DNA of 64,000 nt from Algicola sagamiensis DSM 14643. Lineage in GTDB: Bacteria; Pseudomonadota; Gammaproteobacteria; Enterobacterales; Alteromonadaceae. The notes beneath the pieces were generated by a model. It ran no database searches, was not told the origin of the DNA, and worked only from the letters and a program-made list of their open reading frames with translations. Positions 36,469-46,224 of this stretch are shown one piece after another (position 1 is the first letter of the stretch; every line of letters starts with the position of its first letter). A program made the position numbers and the translations under genes. Location of the stretch: the NCBI RefSeq assembly GCF_000374485.1, contig NZ_KB894495.1, positions 62,001 to 126,000 of the forward strand, given 5' to 3'.

Positions 36469-36960
36469 ATCTATTTACGGTTGTGCATAAGCAAGACCCC
36501 AGCTTTTTCTTCGGATGAGAAGTGCTCAAACTTGCACCCTATACTCATCATCAGTGCGATGAAAAAAGAAAACCCATACTTTGAAACACCTCTTCGATAT
36601 CGTCTTTCATTGGTGGAATGACCAAGCGACTCAATCCAGCACGAAATGTTCCAAATTCCATTGGATTCAATGGTAACGGCGTGATGATTTGAATGGAAGG
36701 ACTCTGAAGCGTTCGTTCTTATCACTGTTTAGTCGTAGAACTGTCTACTTTTCCTTACTCTTTACAGTTGAATTTTTAATCGCTGGATCCCACTGTTCGT
36801 AAATTTCGTATTTTAGTGTGATTCGAGAGTCCGACAAAAACTTTAAATTAGATCACGAAGCTTAGATGTTGTGTGGCACGAAGTTCATCTGAGCTTGTGT
36901 TACAGAACGAACTCTCAATCGTTCTGTCTGTGTAGATATTCCTATGAAAGGTTGTGAATA
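36469..36960. other. Intergenic stretch, no convincing gene
   Basis: 492 bp. On the minus strand an 84-codon frame (36471-36725, GTG start) and an overlapping short frame that includes MEFGTFRAGLSRLVIPPMKD occur. Neither has a ribosome site or recognisable family; they may be remains of a decayed gene. The promoter of the next small exported protein must lie in the last 150 bp. Confidence 0.3.
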
Positions 36961-37314
36961 ATGAAAAAGTCTATTGCCCTACTTACTACGGTCATTGCTG
37001 CGCTTTCAACAACAGTCTCAGCAGATGAAAATCGCTACTATGAACCTGCAACATTATACGGTGGTGTGACCATTGATGCTGAAGGTGTATTACATGCTAA
37101 AGCATTATATGCATGTGTACAGCCAAGTATTGTAAGTATCGAAGCAAACTCAAAGCCAGCGAAGGTTTTCATTAAAAAAACTGGGATTGACTGTAGAATG
37201 GTGCCTTGGGTACAAGAGTTTTCGATTAATCTGAAAGAAGAGCTGCAAAAGAAACACTATTATGGCAGTGAGATTGTCATTGGGAATACAATTTCAATGA
37301 AAGAACAGCGATAA
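36961..37314 (+). CDS. Small exported protein of unknown function
   Basis: 117 residues. A signal peptide (MKKSIALLTTVIAALSTTVSA) is followed by a mature domain of about 96 residues with two Cys (LYACVQP and GIDCRMV) likely to form a disulfide. The body alternates hydrophobic residues (VTIDAEGVLHAKALYA; EIVIGNTISM), suggesting a compact beta structure. AAAGGTTGTGAATA precedes the ATG. It is not obviously in an operon. Family not recognised. Confidence 0.65.
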   Translation: MKKSIALLTTVIAALSTTVSADENRYYEPATLYGGVTIDAEGVLHAKALYACVQPSIVSIEANSKPAKVFIKKTGIDCRMVPWVQEFSINLKEELQKKHYYGSEIVIGNTISMKEQR

Positions 37315-37443
37315 AGCAGTTCGTTCATTGCCCCTATGAAAAAGGTGAGTCAACCTCCTGATGTGGCAGTGGCAGGAAAATGACAAGGAAATGATGCGAG
37401 AGACGAGGCCCTACGGGGCTTCTATCCTCTGTGTTGTCATAAA

Positions 37444-37689
37444 CTAGTCAATTTTGACGTGCTCTTCATTTGCTCTTAAGACTGGATCCCGTGTGACGAA
37501 CTCATGGAGTCCCCATCCTTTATCTGCGTAGCTCAGCATTTCCTGAACCTTCGCGTCTCCAATTGCTGCTTTTGCGTATCGATACATTCTGCCACGGTTA
37601 AATAAGAGGATAATCTCTGTGTCTGTATCACAATATCCAAGAATATTCTTACATTTGTTCTTTTGACCGTAGGGTTGAAATTCGTACAT
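37444..37689 (-). CDS. Small KTSC-like protein, unknown function
   Basis: 81 residues from the ATG at 37689, which has GAGGT about 7 nt upstream; the frame extends 51 codons further but that part is low-complexity and has no site. The sequence ILGYCDTDTEIILLFNRGRMYRY with a following KVQEML...WGLHEF is faintly like KTSC domains found with RNA-associated proteins. Confidence in the family is low. It is 124 bp downstream of efp on the same strand. Confidence 0.55.
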   Translation of the reverse strand: MYEFQPYGQKNKCKNILGYCDTDTEIILLFNRGRMYRYAKAAIGDAKVQEMLSYADKGWGLHEFVTRDPVLRANEEHVKID

Positions 37690-37813
37690 CAAGATACCTC
37701 GCTCTATGCAAGGAGTATAAATGAAATAGAGAAAAAAGGAGTAGAAAAAGGGAGAAGAGAATGAAGATAATTTAGAAGATAAGGAAGCATGCAAACATGC
37801 TTCCAAAGCCAGA

Positions 37814-38383
37814 TTACTTCTGTGCGCGAGAGACGTACTCACCAGAGCGAGTATCGACCTTAATCACTTCGCCAATCTGGATGAACAATGGAACACGAAC
37901 AACGGCACCTGTAGACAACGTCGCAGGCTTACCGCCTGTGCCGGCAGTATCGCCTTTTAGACCAGGATCAGTCTCTGTCACTTCCAGTTCAACAAAGTTT
38001 GGTGGTGTGACAGCAATTGGAGAACCATTCCATAAGGTCAACGTACAACTATTATTCTCGACCAGCCATTTCTGGTTCTCACCAACCGCTTTTGCATCTG
38101 CTGCGATTTGTTCGAAGGTTTCATTGTTCATGAAATGCCAGAATTCGCCGTCTGTGTACAAATAATCCAAATCTGTATCCATCACGTCAGCACCTTCGAC
38201 TGAATCACCAGATTTATAAGTTTTTTCAAGGACTTTGCCAGAGATCAATTTACGGATCTTCACGCGGTTGAACGCTTGTCCCTTTCCTGGTTTTACAAAT
38301 TCGTTCTCAATAATGTTGCAAGGCTCGCCATCAACCATTATTTTAAGGCCCGCCTTAAACTCATTTGTACTGTAATTAGGCAT
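37814..38383 (-). CDS. efp: Elongation factor P
   Basis: 189 residues, three beta-barrel domains. It relieves ribosome stalling at polyproline. Lys34 in [15 protein letters not shown] is the site that EpmA/EpmB modify with beta-lysine. The C-terminal signature region [20 protein letters not shown] is intact. I use the ATG at 38383 (GAGG 7 nt upstream; family N-terminus [10 protein letters not shown]), not the frame's extension of 20 codons. It is divergent from epmB by 46 bp, the conserved arrangement. Relevant substrates here include the Pro-rich exported protein and the collagenase linker. Confidence 0.95.
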   Translation of the reverse strand: MPNYSTNEFKAGLKIMVDGEPCNIIENEFVKPGKGQAFNRVKIRKLISGKVLEKTYKSGDSVEGADVMDTDLDYLYTDGEFWHFMNNETFEQIAADAKAVGENQKWLVENNSCTLTLWNGSPIAVTPPNFVELEVTETDPGLKGDTAGTGGKPATLSTGAVVRVPLFIQIGEVIKVDTRSGEYVSRAQK

Positions 38384-38429
38384 CACAACCTCTTTAAAAT
38401 CTAAAACTGAAGTATTGAAAATGGTGGTA

Positions 38430-39434
38430 ATGATACACGACAACGCGCTGAGTGTGCAGCAAGAATGGCAAAAAGATCTGGCTCAAGCCGTCACTCGACC
38501 TGAAGATTTGTTTGAGTTGCTTGATTTATCAACAGAAAATGCACAGCAGGATTTTGAAGCAAGAAAATTGTTTCCTATGCGTGTTCCGAGACCATTCATC
38601 CAAAAAATGCGTCCAGGGGACAGGCTTGACCCGCTGTTATTGCAGGTTTTACCAGTACAGTCGGAGTTTCTTGACCCTGCTGGATATAGCCATGATCCGC
38701 TTGAAGAACAGGATGCAGCATTACCTGGGATGTTGCATAAGTACAAAACGAGGATTTTGGTGATTTTTAAAGGGGGTTGTGCAGTCAATTGTCGTTACTG
38801 CTTTCGTCGTCATTTCCCATACGATGAAAACCATATTAATCGCGCCTCATTAATGCCAATTCTGACGTATATCCAAGCACACTCAGAAATTAATGAAGTG
38901 ATCTTAAGCGGTGGTGATCCGCTGATGGCGAAAGATAACCAAATCGCCTGGTTTTTGGCTGAACTTGAAAAGATTGAGCACGTGAGACGGCTTCGAATTC
39001 ACACTCGGCTACCTGTTGTGATCCCAGCTAGGTTAACAACATCGCTTGCCAATTTACTGCAACAATCTCACCTGGATGTTGTGATGGTCCTCCATGTGAA
39101 TCACGGGAATGAAATTGATGATTTGTTAGCTCAAGGTGTGCAACGTTTAAAACAGGCTGGCGTCTATGTACTCAATCAAGCTGTACTGCTTAAAGGAATT
39201 AATGATAGCCCTGTGGTGCAGATAACACTGAGTGAAAAGCTCTTTTCAGCAGGAATATTACCTTATTACTTACATGTCTTAGACAAAGTGAAAGGGGCTG
39301 CACATTTTGATGTGACAGAAGAGCATGCGAAAAAACTGATGCGGGAAGTGATAAAAGGCTTACCTGGCTTCCTGGTTCCCAAGCTTGTAAGAGAGATTGG
39401 GGGAGAGCCAAGTAAAACCCCGATTCACTATTAA
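38430..39434 (+). CDS. epmB: EF-P (R)-beta-lysylation enzyme EpmB (lysine 2,3-aminomutase-like)
   Basis: A 334-residue radical-SAM, PLP-dependent aminomutase that converts lysine to beta-lysine for EF-P modification. The cluster motif is [17 protein letters not shown] (CxxxCxxC). [13 protein letters not shown] and the Lys-containing [17 protein letters not shown] fit the family (PLP lysine near the C-terminus). I start at the ATG at 38430, which places Trp14 as in E. coli and has GGTGG just upstream; an ATG at 38415 is possible. Divergent from efp. EpmA and EpmC are not in the window. Confidence 0.93.
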   Translation: MIHDNALSVQQEWQKDLAQAVTRPEDLFELLDLSTENAQQDFEARKLFPMRVPRPFIQKMRPGDRLDPLLLQVLPVQSEFLDPAGYSHDPLEEQDAALPGMLHKYKTRILVIFKGGCAVNCRYCFRRHFPYDENHINRASLMPILTYIQAHSEINEVILSGGDPLMAKDNQIAWFLAELEKIEHVRRLRIHTRLPVVIPARLTTSLANLLQQSHLDVVMVLHVNHGNEIDDLLAQGVQRLKQAGVYVLNQAVLLKGINDSPVVQITLSEKLFSAGILPYYLHVLDKVKGAAHFDVTEEHAKKLMREVIKGLPGFLVPKLVREIGGEPSKTPIHY

Positions 39435-39441
39435 TACATCC

Positions 39442-39636
39442 TTAAACAACAATATTGATATTGCTGCCGATGGCTAAATCGCCAGAAGTTGAAGGTGCCG
39501 GTACACTTTGCAATAGCTGCAAAGCGGCTTGCCCTTCAGCTTCTTGTTGGCTTTTTGCCAGTTTTGCTGAGATGGCTTCCATATCCGTCCCAGTACTAGC
39601 AGAAACCGATCCTGGTGACGCGGGTGATATGCTCAT
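39442..39636 (-). CDS. Small YjfB-like putative motility protein
   Basis: 64 residues. A strong GGGGAGG site precedes the ATG at 39636. The sequence DMEAISAKLAKSQQEAEGQAA and the ending DLAIGSNINIVV resemble the YjfB family, where a helical core with Ser/Gln-rich segments ends in a LG.NIDI motif. Function is unknown; members are annotated as putative motility proteins. It is convergent with epmB (7 bp apart). Confidence 0.6.
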   Translation of the reverse strand: MSISPASPGSVSASTGTDMEAISAKLAKSQQEAEGQAALQLLQSVPAPSTSGDLAIGSNINIVV

Positions 39637-39802
39637 ACTTCCTCCCCTGACTCGGATGATTGCCATGTTACACGCGACAGAGAAAGAATAGCTGACCATA
39701 CCTGGTTAATTTCTTGTCGTGTTGTGTGTGATAAATGCGTAAAATACGCAATATCGTTATCGGAATTGAATTCCTTTTCTTTAAGAACTTATTCGTATAT
39801 TT

Positions 39803-40108
39803 ATGAACGCTATTATTTCAAATCTTGAGGCAACTTTGAAAGATGCCTACAGAAAAGCAGTGGATGCAGATACAAAATTAGAGCAATTACAACGGAGTGG
39901 CATGGGAAAGTTTTCGACGATTTTTGCAACAGATTCGGGCTTTCAGCAAGAGAAAAACAGATTTATGCCTTATGTTGAAGAGCTAGCTGCCGATATTCTA
40001 GCACTAAAATCTGAAGATGAATCTGTACAACAAGCGAAACTTCCTCTACTACTTAAGAAACTGGAACTCATGTTTTCGACATTGCACCGTTTTAAAACAT
40101 CGCTTTAA
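39803..40108 (+). CDS. Small helical protein, possibly PriC-like
   Basis: 101 residues, nearly all helical. The pattern FMPYVEELAADILAL followed by LPLLLKKLELMFSTLHRFK resembles the primosomal protein N'' (PriC) family, which ends in paired helices that bind SSB and DnaB. The similarity is weak by eye and Arg residues of PriC are few. No membrane or signal segment. The alternative is an unrelated conserved hypothetical. Confidence 0.55.
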   Translation: MNAIISNLEATLKDAYRKAVDADTKLEQLQRSGMGKFSTIFATDSGFQQEKNRFMPYVEELAADILALKSEDESVQQAKLPLLLKKLELMFSTLHRFKTSL

Positions 40109-40254
40109 AAATTTGATGTGAGAACGGTGTTGTTGATTGAGGTCAGTTTAGATATCCATAGTATGGATTAAGTGCTGAATCGCTACCGATCAATTTGTGT
40201 GTTTGATTTTTCGATAGTGAAAGTCTGGGCAACACACAATGACGAGTATGTGGT

Positions 40255-40524
40255 ATGAATATCTATGTGGGCAACCTGCCTTATTCTGTGACGGAAGATG
40301 AACTGAGATCTATGTTTACACAACATGGAGAAGTGATCCGAGCAACGATTATTATTGATAAATTTTCAGGACAATCGAAAGGATTCGGCTTCGTAGAAAT
40401 GTCCGATGGTGCACAGGCTGAGTCTGCTATTGCGGCGCTCAATGAAAGTGAAGTTAAGGGCCGCAATATTAAGGTAAATCCAGCGAAGCCTCGTGAAGAG
40501 CGGCCAAGAAGAAATCGCTTTTAG
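40255..40524 (+). CDS. RRM-domain RNA-binding protein
   Basis: 89 residues; one RNA recognition motif. RNP2 is IYVGNLP near the N-terminus and RNP1 is KGFGFVEM at about residues 42-49. A short basic tail (REERPRRNRF) follows. Such stand-alone RRM proteins occur in many proteobacteria and cyanobacteria, where some are cold-induced. GTGGT is the only upstream purine-rich site. Monocistronic. Confidence 0.9.
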   Translation: MNIYVGNLPYSVTEDELRSMFTQHGEVIRATIIIDKFSGQSKGFGFVEMSDGAQAESAIAALNESEVKGRNIKVNPAKPREERPRRNRF

Positions 40525-40668
40525 CGGTTAGTCGCTCGTTAAAGCATCATCAAGCGTTGATGTGGATATAATACGCAGTTTGATGAAGTGATAATCCATG
40601 ATCAAACATGAGAGCCGACGCTTTTCGTCTTCAGAAAAGTGATATGGCTCGCATGTAGATTTCGTCAA

Positions 40669-41469
40669 TTAACGGCTTTTACGCATCGACTTGAGGTAAT
40701 TGGATATGCCGTAACGCAGGCATAACTCCATCGTTTGATTGAATGAAAACCAGATATGGTAACGATATTTGGCGGCATAAACTTTGATTTTATCTTTTCG
40801 AGGTAGTCGCTTGTAGTTATCCCTGTCACCAATGATTGAAGGCACCTCTTCATGGGTTCTCTGACGGAACAGATTCGGGTGCAATGAGTAGATTTTCAGG
40901 TCATTTTCCCAGATCCGTTTCATGATAAAGTCAGTTGGTGTATCCAATTGTTCAGACATCGCGAGTAATTTTTTGGCACCTGATAAGGAAATGAGGGAAG
41001 CCGTTGCATCAATGGGTTGTGGCACACAGTGATGGAGAGAGTAACCTTGATCAAGCGAAATGGAATAAATCCTCTTTTGATGGCATCTGGATAGCTTGAT
41101 GACATCCCATTCAACATCACTTTGTATCACTGTTTCGATTGCGGGAATGACGAGATCAGGCGTTGCTTCAAGAGCGAGATCATCTTCGAAAACGAGTGCG
41201 TAAGGTAAGTTTTCATCAACAATCGTTTGCCAACACAGGCGATGGCTTTTTAGACAACATATTTCGTTTTTCGTCAGGTGACGAAACCACTTTTTAGAAG
41301 AGCGGGCTTGCTCAATCAGCGTCTGGTATTCTTCATCAGACATCTGGCTTCCATCAACAGCAGAAACTCGTTTAAACGAGATCCCGGACTGAGATAGAAC
41401 CTCAGTTGCAAATGTTAATCGTTCAGGGCTTCGATCTAAATTTATTAATAATGCGTTTGGTAATGCCAT
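40669..41469 (-). CDS. Glycosyltransferase family 25 (LPS biosynthesis)
   Basis: 266 residues. ALLINLDRSPERLTF, the following VSAVDG, and GEI-type features (NEICCLKSHRLCWQ, LVFEDDLAL) are the GT25 signatures; EDD binds the metal-sugar nucleotide. C-terminal basic residues suggest membrane association. These enzymes typically add galactose or another hexose to the LPS core. The ATG at 41469 is preferred; a GTG five codons upstream has no ribosome site. It lies near the lpxL-type gene on the same strand (287 bp apart). Confidence 0.85.
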   Translation of the reverse strand: MALPNALLINLDRSPERLTFATEVLSQSGISFKRVSAVDGSQMSDEEYQTLIEQARSSKKWFRHLTKNEICCLKSHRLCWQTIVDENLPYALVFEDDLALEATPDLVIPAIETVIQSDVEWDVIKLSRCHQKRIYSISLDQGYSLHHCVPQPIDATASLISLSGAKKLLAMSEQLDTPTDFIMKRIWENDLKIYSLHPNLFRQRTHEEVPSIIGDRDNYKRLPRKDKIKVYAAKYRYHIWFSFNQTMELCLRYGISNYLKSMRKSR

Positions 41470-41756
41470 GTATGATGGATCCACTCAGTATTTGGAAACC
41501 GCTAACAGATAAACTGATTTTTCACCGCAATAAGCGGTAGCACTCTACAAAAATATGTTTCTGAATAATTTTACGGTTGTGCAGTGTTACGCTCATTATT
41601 TATATTCTGGACTCTATCTATTTGGGGCCATCTCCTGCTTTGGACAGGTTTTCAGCAGGTAAATAGAAGATAATATGGCGCTCAGCGAGCTAGGCTTCAC
41701 AACACTGAGACACTATATCAAATAAAGCAGGTTCTTGAATAGGGAGGTGCTGTGGA

Positions 41757-42677
41757 TTAATACAAGGATGACTGTCCCTTTGGCCGGGTTTTAAATCTTC
41801 TATGTACCCACATATATTGTTCTGGATGACGCATAACTGCTTGCTCAACCCAAGCATTGACGCGACGGACATCGTTAGCATCATCACCCGATGGAAAATT
41901 ATCGAATGCTGGGAGTACTTCAATTTTATAGCCTTTTGCATTTGGCAAACGAGAGGTGAACACTGCAATTGTTTCACAGTTTCCTTCTTCTGCGAACATT
42001 AACGTTCCTGTCGTTGAGGCTGTTTCCTGTACGGCAAAGAAAGGCACAAACTGACAACGTCTAGGACCGTAATCCTGATCAGGTAGATAGAAGCAAACTT
42101 CTTTTTGGTTCAGTGCCTCGATGAGTCCTTTGACGTTAAACTTATCGAGCATGTATTTATTGCTTTTGGCACGGCCATGATATTGAAAGTACTCCATGAG
42201 GGGATTATCGTGCTGTCGATAAAAACCTACAGATGGAACTTTCAAGCCAAATACGCGGCAAGCGGCTTCTAAATGCAGTTGGTGAGATGCAAGCAAGAGA
42301 ACCCCTTTTCCTTGCTCAAAAGCTCTCTCGATGTGTTCAAAGCCTTCATAGTGGGCCAGTCGCTTGACTCGCCAAGCAGGCCACCACCAGCCAATGGCAA
42401 CTTCAAACATGGCAATGCCCATTTCTTCGAAATTTTGCTGAGTGAGTGTCGTGACTTCCTTTGGTGTTTTTTCTGGAAAACAAAGCTCAATATTTCGTTC
42501 AGCGATTTTTCTGCGAGATCCTAAAACTCGATAAAGTAACTTTCCGAGTAGTTGACCTAGACCAATCAATACTCTGTATGGAAGCCAGGAAATAAGGTAC
42601 AGCAGGCAGATTAACAACCACATCGGCCAGAACTTTGGCCCTAGGAACCGAGACTCAAAATGGGGAGCTTTTTGCAC
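41757..42677 (-). CDS. lpxL: Lipid A acyltransferase, LpxL/LpxM family
   Basis: 306 residues. An N-terminal membrane helix (FWPMWLLICLLYLISWLPY) anchors the enzyme. The catalytic HX4E occurs in LLASHQLHLEAAC, and YLPDQDYGPRR and the C-terminal WVHRRFKTRPKG are typical of late lipid A acyltransferases. The latter motif is closest to LpxL, which adds a secondary chain to Kdo2-lipid IVA. LpxM cannot be fully excluded. The start is GTG at 42677 with GAG upstream. Confidence 0.88.
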   Translation of the reverse strand: MQKAPHFESRFLGPKFWPMWLLICLLYLISWLPYRVLIGLGQLLGKLLYRVLGSRRKIAERNIELCFPEKTPKEVTTLTQQNFEEMGIAMFEVAIGWWWPAWRVKRLAHYEGFEHIERAFEQGKGVLLLASHQLHLEAACRVFGLKVPSVGFYRQHDNPLMEYFQYHGRAKSNKYMLDKFNVKGLIEALNQKEVCFYLPDQDYGPRRCQFVPFFAVQETASTTGTLMFAEEGNCETIAVFTSRLPNAKGYKIEVLPAFDNFPSGDDANDVRRVNAWVEQAVMRHPEQYMWVHRRFKTRPKGQSSLY

Positions 42678-42775
42678 AATTACTCACATCGCAGGAAAAA
42701 GGTGACGTATTGTAACGGATTGGTTGGCGATGAACTAGTGAAAATCAGGAGGTCGGAGGCCCAGTGAGTTCATCG

Positions 42776-42805
42776 AAAAAAGTAGAGAGGCAAAAGCCTC
42801 TCTAC
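42776..42805 (-). terminator. Rho-independent terminator of tolC
   Basis: GTAGAGAGGC and GCCTCTCTAC pair perfectly around AAAA. On the minus strand the stem is followed by six T. It lies 10 bp after the tolC stop. Confidence 0.93.
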
Positions 42806-42815
42806 TCTTCATTGA

Positions 42816-44123
42816 CTAACCAAGACTTTTATTGACGGCAGCGAGATCGGCTTCCGTTAAGTTACCGGCTGCGGCTTTGAGGCTCAAAATCGCTAGGATA
42901 TAATTATAACGAGCTTCAGACAGCTGCTGCTTCGCTTGATACAGGCCAGTTGTTTGCTGTAGGACATCAACAATGGTCCGCGTACCGACTTCAAATCCGG
43001 CTTCTGTGGCTGTTAATGCACTTTGTGCTGAGATAACTGATTGCTCAAGCGCTTTGATGGTTGAAACAGAAGCTCGAACATTATTGAAGGAAGTTCGCGT
43101 ACTCTTCATCACCTCACGGTAAGTTTGCTCCATTGATTCACTGGCAGAAACAAATCCAGCGCGCGCTGCATCAACACCTGCACTTGTTGCACCGCCAGAA
43201 TAGATGGGGACTTTCAGTGAAAGTGTAATCGAATTATTTTCTTCATATCCTTTATCTGGGTTGAAAGCGGATTCAATTCTTGGATCATTATCGGCTTGGG
43301 CATGTCTGGCACTTAGCGATAAAGTCGGTAAATGACCCGAGCTTGATTTATCAATATTATTTTTGGCAATCTCAACGCTAACTTTTGCATTTGCGATTTG
43401 TATGCTGGTTTGTTTTGCTTTTTCTACCCATGCTTCAGACGTTGCTGGTGTCGGAAGATCAGAGCTAAATTTCGTAATATTCAACCCATCAATTTCTTTA
43501 TGGTATGCGTTTGTGATTTCTCTTAAGCTTTCTCTTGCTGTTTCTAGATCATTTTCTTTCGAAATCTCATTTGCAACGGATTGGTCAAACTTTGCTTGTG
43601 CTTCGTGGACATCGGTAATTGCACTTAAACCAACCGCAAAACGCTCTTTCGTTTGTTGGAGTTGACGGTCAATTGCTTTTTTTTCCGCGACGACAAGCTG
43701 GAGGTTGTCTTGCGCTTTGAGAACATCGAAGTACGCTTGTGCAACACGAACAATCAAACTTTGAGAAGCAAGCTGGTAACCTAGCTCGCCTTGCGTGGCT
43801 TGTAATTCAGCTTCTTTGACTGACTGCCATGCTGCAAAATCAATAACTTTCTGGCTGAGCGTAATATCATAGTCTTTTCTTTGGCTGATGCCTGCTCCAC
43901 TTGCATATCCTTTTGTGTAATTTGCATTTCCTTCAATATTTGGCAAGTAATTCGCAAAAGCGCCATCTGCGCTATATTGTGCACGATCTTTGTCTGCTGC
44001 CGCTTTCAGTAACTGAGGATCATTTTTTTGTGCAAGTTTGTAAATATCCATGAGATTGCCGGCAAAGACGGAGCCGGAAGCGAGCGCGAGTCCCATGAGC
44101 AATGGAAGTGTTTTTTTCTGCAT
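42816..44123 (-). CDS. tolC: Outer-membrane efflux/secretion channel TolC
   Basis: 435 residues. The signal peptide (MQKKTLPLLMGLALASGSVFA) precedes NLMDIYKLAQKNDPQL, the TolC start. Two repeated helical/beta halves follow, with YDITLSQKVIDFAAW and SITLSLKVPIYSGGAT marking the outer-membrane strands. The periplasmic tunnel helices are Ala/Gln/Glu-rich. The ATG at 44123 is chosen for its AAGGACA site and signal peptide, five codons inside the frame. It is divergent from nudF as in E. coli and has a strong terminator. It works with RND and type I systems encoded elsewhere. Confidence 0.94.
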   Translation of the reverse strand: MQKKTLPLLMGLALASGSVFAGNLMDIYKLAQKNDPQLLKAAADKDRAQYSADGAFANYLPNIEGNANYTKGYASGAGISQRKDYDITLSQKVIDFAAWQSVKEAELQATQGELGYQLASQSLIVRVAQAYFDVLKAQDNLQLVVAEKKAIDRQLQQTKERFAVGLSAITDVHEAQAKFDQSVANEISKENDLETARESLREITNAYHKEIDGLNITKFSSDLPTPATSEAWVEKAKQTSIQIANAKVSVEIAKNNIDKSSSGHLPTLSLSARHAQADNDPRIESAFNPDKGYEENNSITLSLKVPIYSGGATSAGVDAARAGFVSASESMEQTYREVMKSTRTSFNNVRASVSTIKALEQSVISAQSALTATEAGFEVGTRTIVDVLQQTTGLYQAKQQLSEARYNYILAILSLKAAAGNLTEADLAAVNKSLG

Positions 44124-44301
44124 TATTTGTCCTTTCACTACTTTTGCGAGAGCGTATTAGTCTAAGCGCTGTTCTCGCAAAAATGAATTGGTTATAAGTA
44201 AGTCTGGCAGCAATTTATGTAACAGAGTGTGTCATACAAGTGATTGAAAATCATTTCAAGCTTTGTATGATGGCATGACACAGTCCAACGGGTATATAGA
44301 T

Positions 44302-44928
44302 ATGAATAAATCCAAAGAGTTTCAACCCTCAAATGTGGATTTAAAGCAAACAACTGTTCTGCATGATGGTTTTTTAGCGGTAGAAAAACTTTCGCTGACC
44401 CATGATCGATTTGATGGCCAAACAACACCGCTCATTGAACGGGAGGTTTGCCTTCGTGGCGATGCTGTTGCTGTGATTGCGTATGATCCAGAAAAAGATG
44501 TTGTTGTGATGGTTGAACAATTTCGCCCTGGGGTATTTCGGCGGGGAGATGAACCCTGGTTGATTGAAATTGTTGCCGGTATGCGAGGTTCAGAAGAAGA
44601 TGAGCTAGAAGTTGCGAACCGCGAATTAAAGGAAGAGACTGGTCTGGAAGCGTTGTCTATACATCGTGTGATGCATTATTTTACGTCTCCTGGTGGATGT
44701 GATGAGCGTCTCACCTTGTTTTTTGCAACAGTTGATGCTACCCAAGCAAGTCAATATGCGGGATTGGATGAAGAAGATGAAGATATTCGAATTCATGTAC
44801 TACCCTATGATAAAGTAGTGGAAATGATGGCGGCGGGACAGCTCGATAATGCAACGTCGTTGATCGCGATTCAGTGGCTGATGCTCAACCGTCAGGATAT
44901 CTTGTCAGGTCATCTTTCCTTTGAATAA
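44302..44928 (+). CDS. nudF: ADP-ribose pyrophosphatase NudF
   Basis: A 208-residue Nudix hydrolase that cleaves ADP-ribose to AMP and ribose-5-phosphate. The Nudix box is complete at residues 93-115 (Gx5Ex7REUxEExGU; visible as ANRELKEETGLEAL). LIEIVAG before it and the FTSPGGCDERLTLFFA loop after it are typical of the ADP-ribose subgroup. Start ATG 44302 gives the usual length; the frame extends 13 codons upstream. First gene of a nudF-yqiB-cpdA-yqiA-parE run. Confidence 0.94.
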   Translation: MNKSKEFQPSNVDLKQTTVLHDGFLAVEKLSLTHDRFDGQTTPLIEREVCLRGDAVAVIAYDPEKDVVVMVEQFRPGVFRRGDEPWLIEIVAGMRGSEEDELEVANRELKEETGLEALSIHRVMHYFTSPGGCDERLTLFFATVDATQASQYAGLDEEDEDIRIHVLPYDKVVEMMAAGQLDNATSLIAIQWLMLNRQDILSGHLSFE

Positions 44929-44945
44929 GTAGTGGGCGATTTTAT

Positions 44946-45389
44946 ATGGTGACAGCAACGAAAGTCAGAAAAAAATATGTGCCGAATCTACCGGACTTTC
45001 ATAGCGTCTGTGAGCATAACTATATGCGATTAATTCGTTTGCTCCCGAATGATCTTGAAGTTGGAAACTCTTTCACATTTCAAGTTTCAAAAGGGATGTC
45101 CTATCAAGTTGAAGTCACCGAAATCGGGAAGTACACAACAACCGTTGATATTACCCAAAGAGAACTACAGTGGCCGGAATATTTACGGCCTCATCTATAT
45201 GTCCGTTTATACCATGACGCACGAATGGCTGAAGTATTGAAATCTCAGCGGATTGGGCAAATCAAACCAAGTTATACCTACCCAAATCCCAATATGCATC
45301 AACCGGACGAAAAATATCAAACCAATATGCTGCTGCGTGACTGGCTGACTATGGCAATGATGCGTGGTTGCAGTACAATGGTGGTTTAA
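44946..45389 (+). CDS. yqiB: DUF1249 protein YqiB
   Basis: 147 residues, DUF1249 family. KYVPNLPDFHSVCEHNYMRL and LRPHLYVRLYHDARMAEVL are the conserved blocks. No function is established; it is constant in this gene cluster. Seventeen bp after nudF and 22 bp before cpdA. Confidence 0.9.
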   Translation: MVTATKVRKKYVPNLPDFHSVCEHNYMRLIRLLPNDLEVGNSFTFQVSKGMSYQVEVTEIGKYTTTVDITQRELQWPEYLRPHLYVRLYHDARMAEVLKSQRIGQIKPSYTYPNPNMHQPDEKYQTNMLLRDWLTMAMMRGCSTMVV

Positions 45390-45411
45390 ATCTCACAGTA
45401 ACTTTTTGTTT

Positions 45412-46224
45412 ATGAACTCTTGGTTTTCACCAGCGTTTCAATGCGCAAGTGATCCGGCTTCTTTCACAATCATTCAGGTTTCAGATTTACATCTTTTTTC
45501 GGAACCAGGAATGCGCTATTTTGATGTCGATACACGTGTGCACTGGATGCAAGTGGTTGAATATTTGCAATCGATTCCGTTTGATATTTTACTCGTGACA
45601 GGTGATGTGACTCAGGATCATCTTTTGCCAAGTTATCAGTTTCTCGCTGAGTCTGTTCAAAGACTCTCACAACCTTGTTTTTGGTTACCCGGAAATCACG
45701 ATGATATATCACAATTGTCAGCAACATTATCTTCTCTGCCTTGGTATTCACAGAAACAGATCCATTGGAAGCACTGGCAAATCTTATTACTGGATAGTAA
45801 AGGAGAGACACCAGCGGGTTGGCTTGATGAACTGCATTTGGAAGAACTTGAGCAGGCGTTAAAGGAGCACACAGGTTATTCAGCACTCTTTTGCCATCAC
45901 CACCCTGTCGCACTCAATATTGCGCTAGATAAGCACCGTTTAGCGAATGGTGAACGGTTAATTGAGTTATCGACGCGCTACCCTCAGATTCAATTTTTGG
46001 CGCATGGGCATATTCATCAAGCTGAAGATTATCGAATAGACAGCTTGTCTATCCACTCAGCTCCTGCAACCAGTGTACAATTCTTACCTCACCCATCGCA
46101 ATGGATACAAGAAAATCAAGGCCCAGGCTTGCGACGTTTTATTCTGCATGCTGATGGGCGTTATCAATCGGATTTTATATGGCTCAACAAACACAGATTA
46201 TTCTCTACTTTCACGGATTCTTAA
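45412..46224 (+). CDS. cpdA: 3',5'-cyclic-AMP phosphodiesterase CpdA
   Basis: A 270-residue calcineurin-like metallophosphoesterase. The metal ligands are visible in IIQVSDLHLF, LVTGDVTQDH, WLPGNHDD, FCHHHPV and LAHGHIHQ. It hydrolyses cAMP and so sets CRP activity. The start at 45412 leaves a short N-terminal segment before the first motif; upstream in-frame starts overlap yqiB. It overlaps yqiA by 46 bp. Confidence 0.92.
   Translation: MNSWFSPAFQCASDPASFTIIQVSDLHLFSEPGMRYFDVDTRVHWMQVVEYLQSIPFDILLVTGDVTQDHLLPSYQFLAESVQRLSQPCFWLPGNHDDISQLSATLSSLPWYSQKQIHWKHWQILLLDSKGETPAGWLDELHLEELEQALKEHTGYSALFCHHHPVALNIALDKHRLANGERLIELSTRYPQIQFLAHGHIHQAEDYRIDSLSIHSAPATSVQFLPHPSQWIQENQGPGLRRFILHADGRYQSDFIWLNKHRLFSTFTDS

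Noticed and set aside
36471-36725. 84-codon minus-strand frame
   Set aside because: No ribosome site, signal or recognisable family; another overlapping frame looks equally protein-like, so neither is supported as a gene.
37399-37425. GC-rich hairpin (GAGGCCC/GGGCTTC) as a terminator of the 117-residue exported protein
   Set aside because: A good stem, but it lacks a T-run and lies almost 90 bp past the stop; left unassigned.
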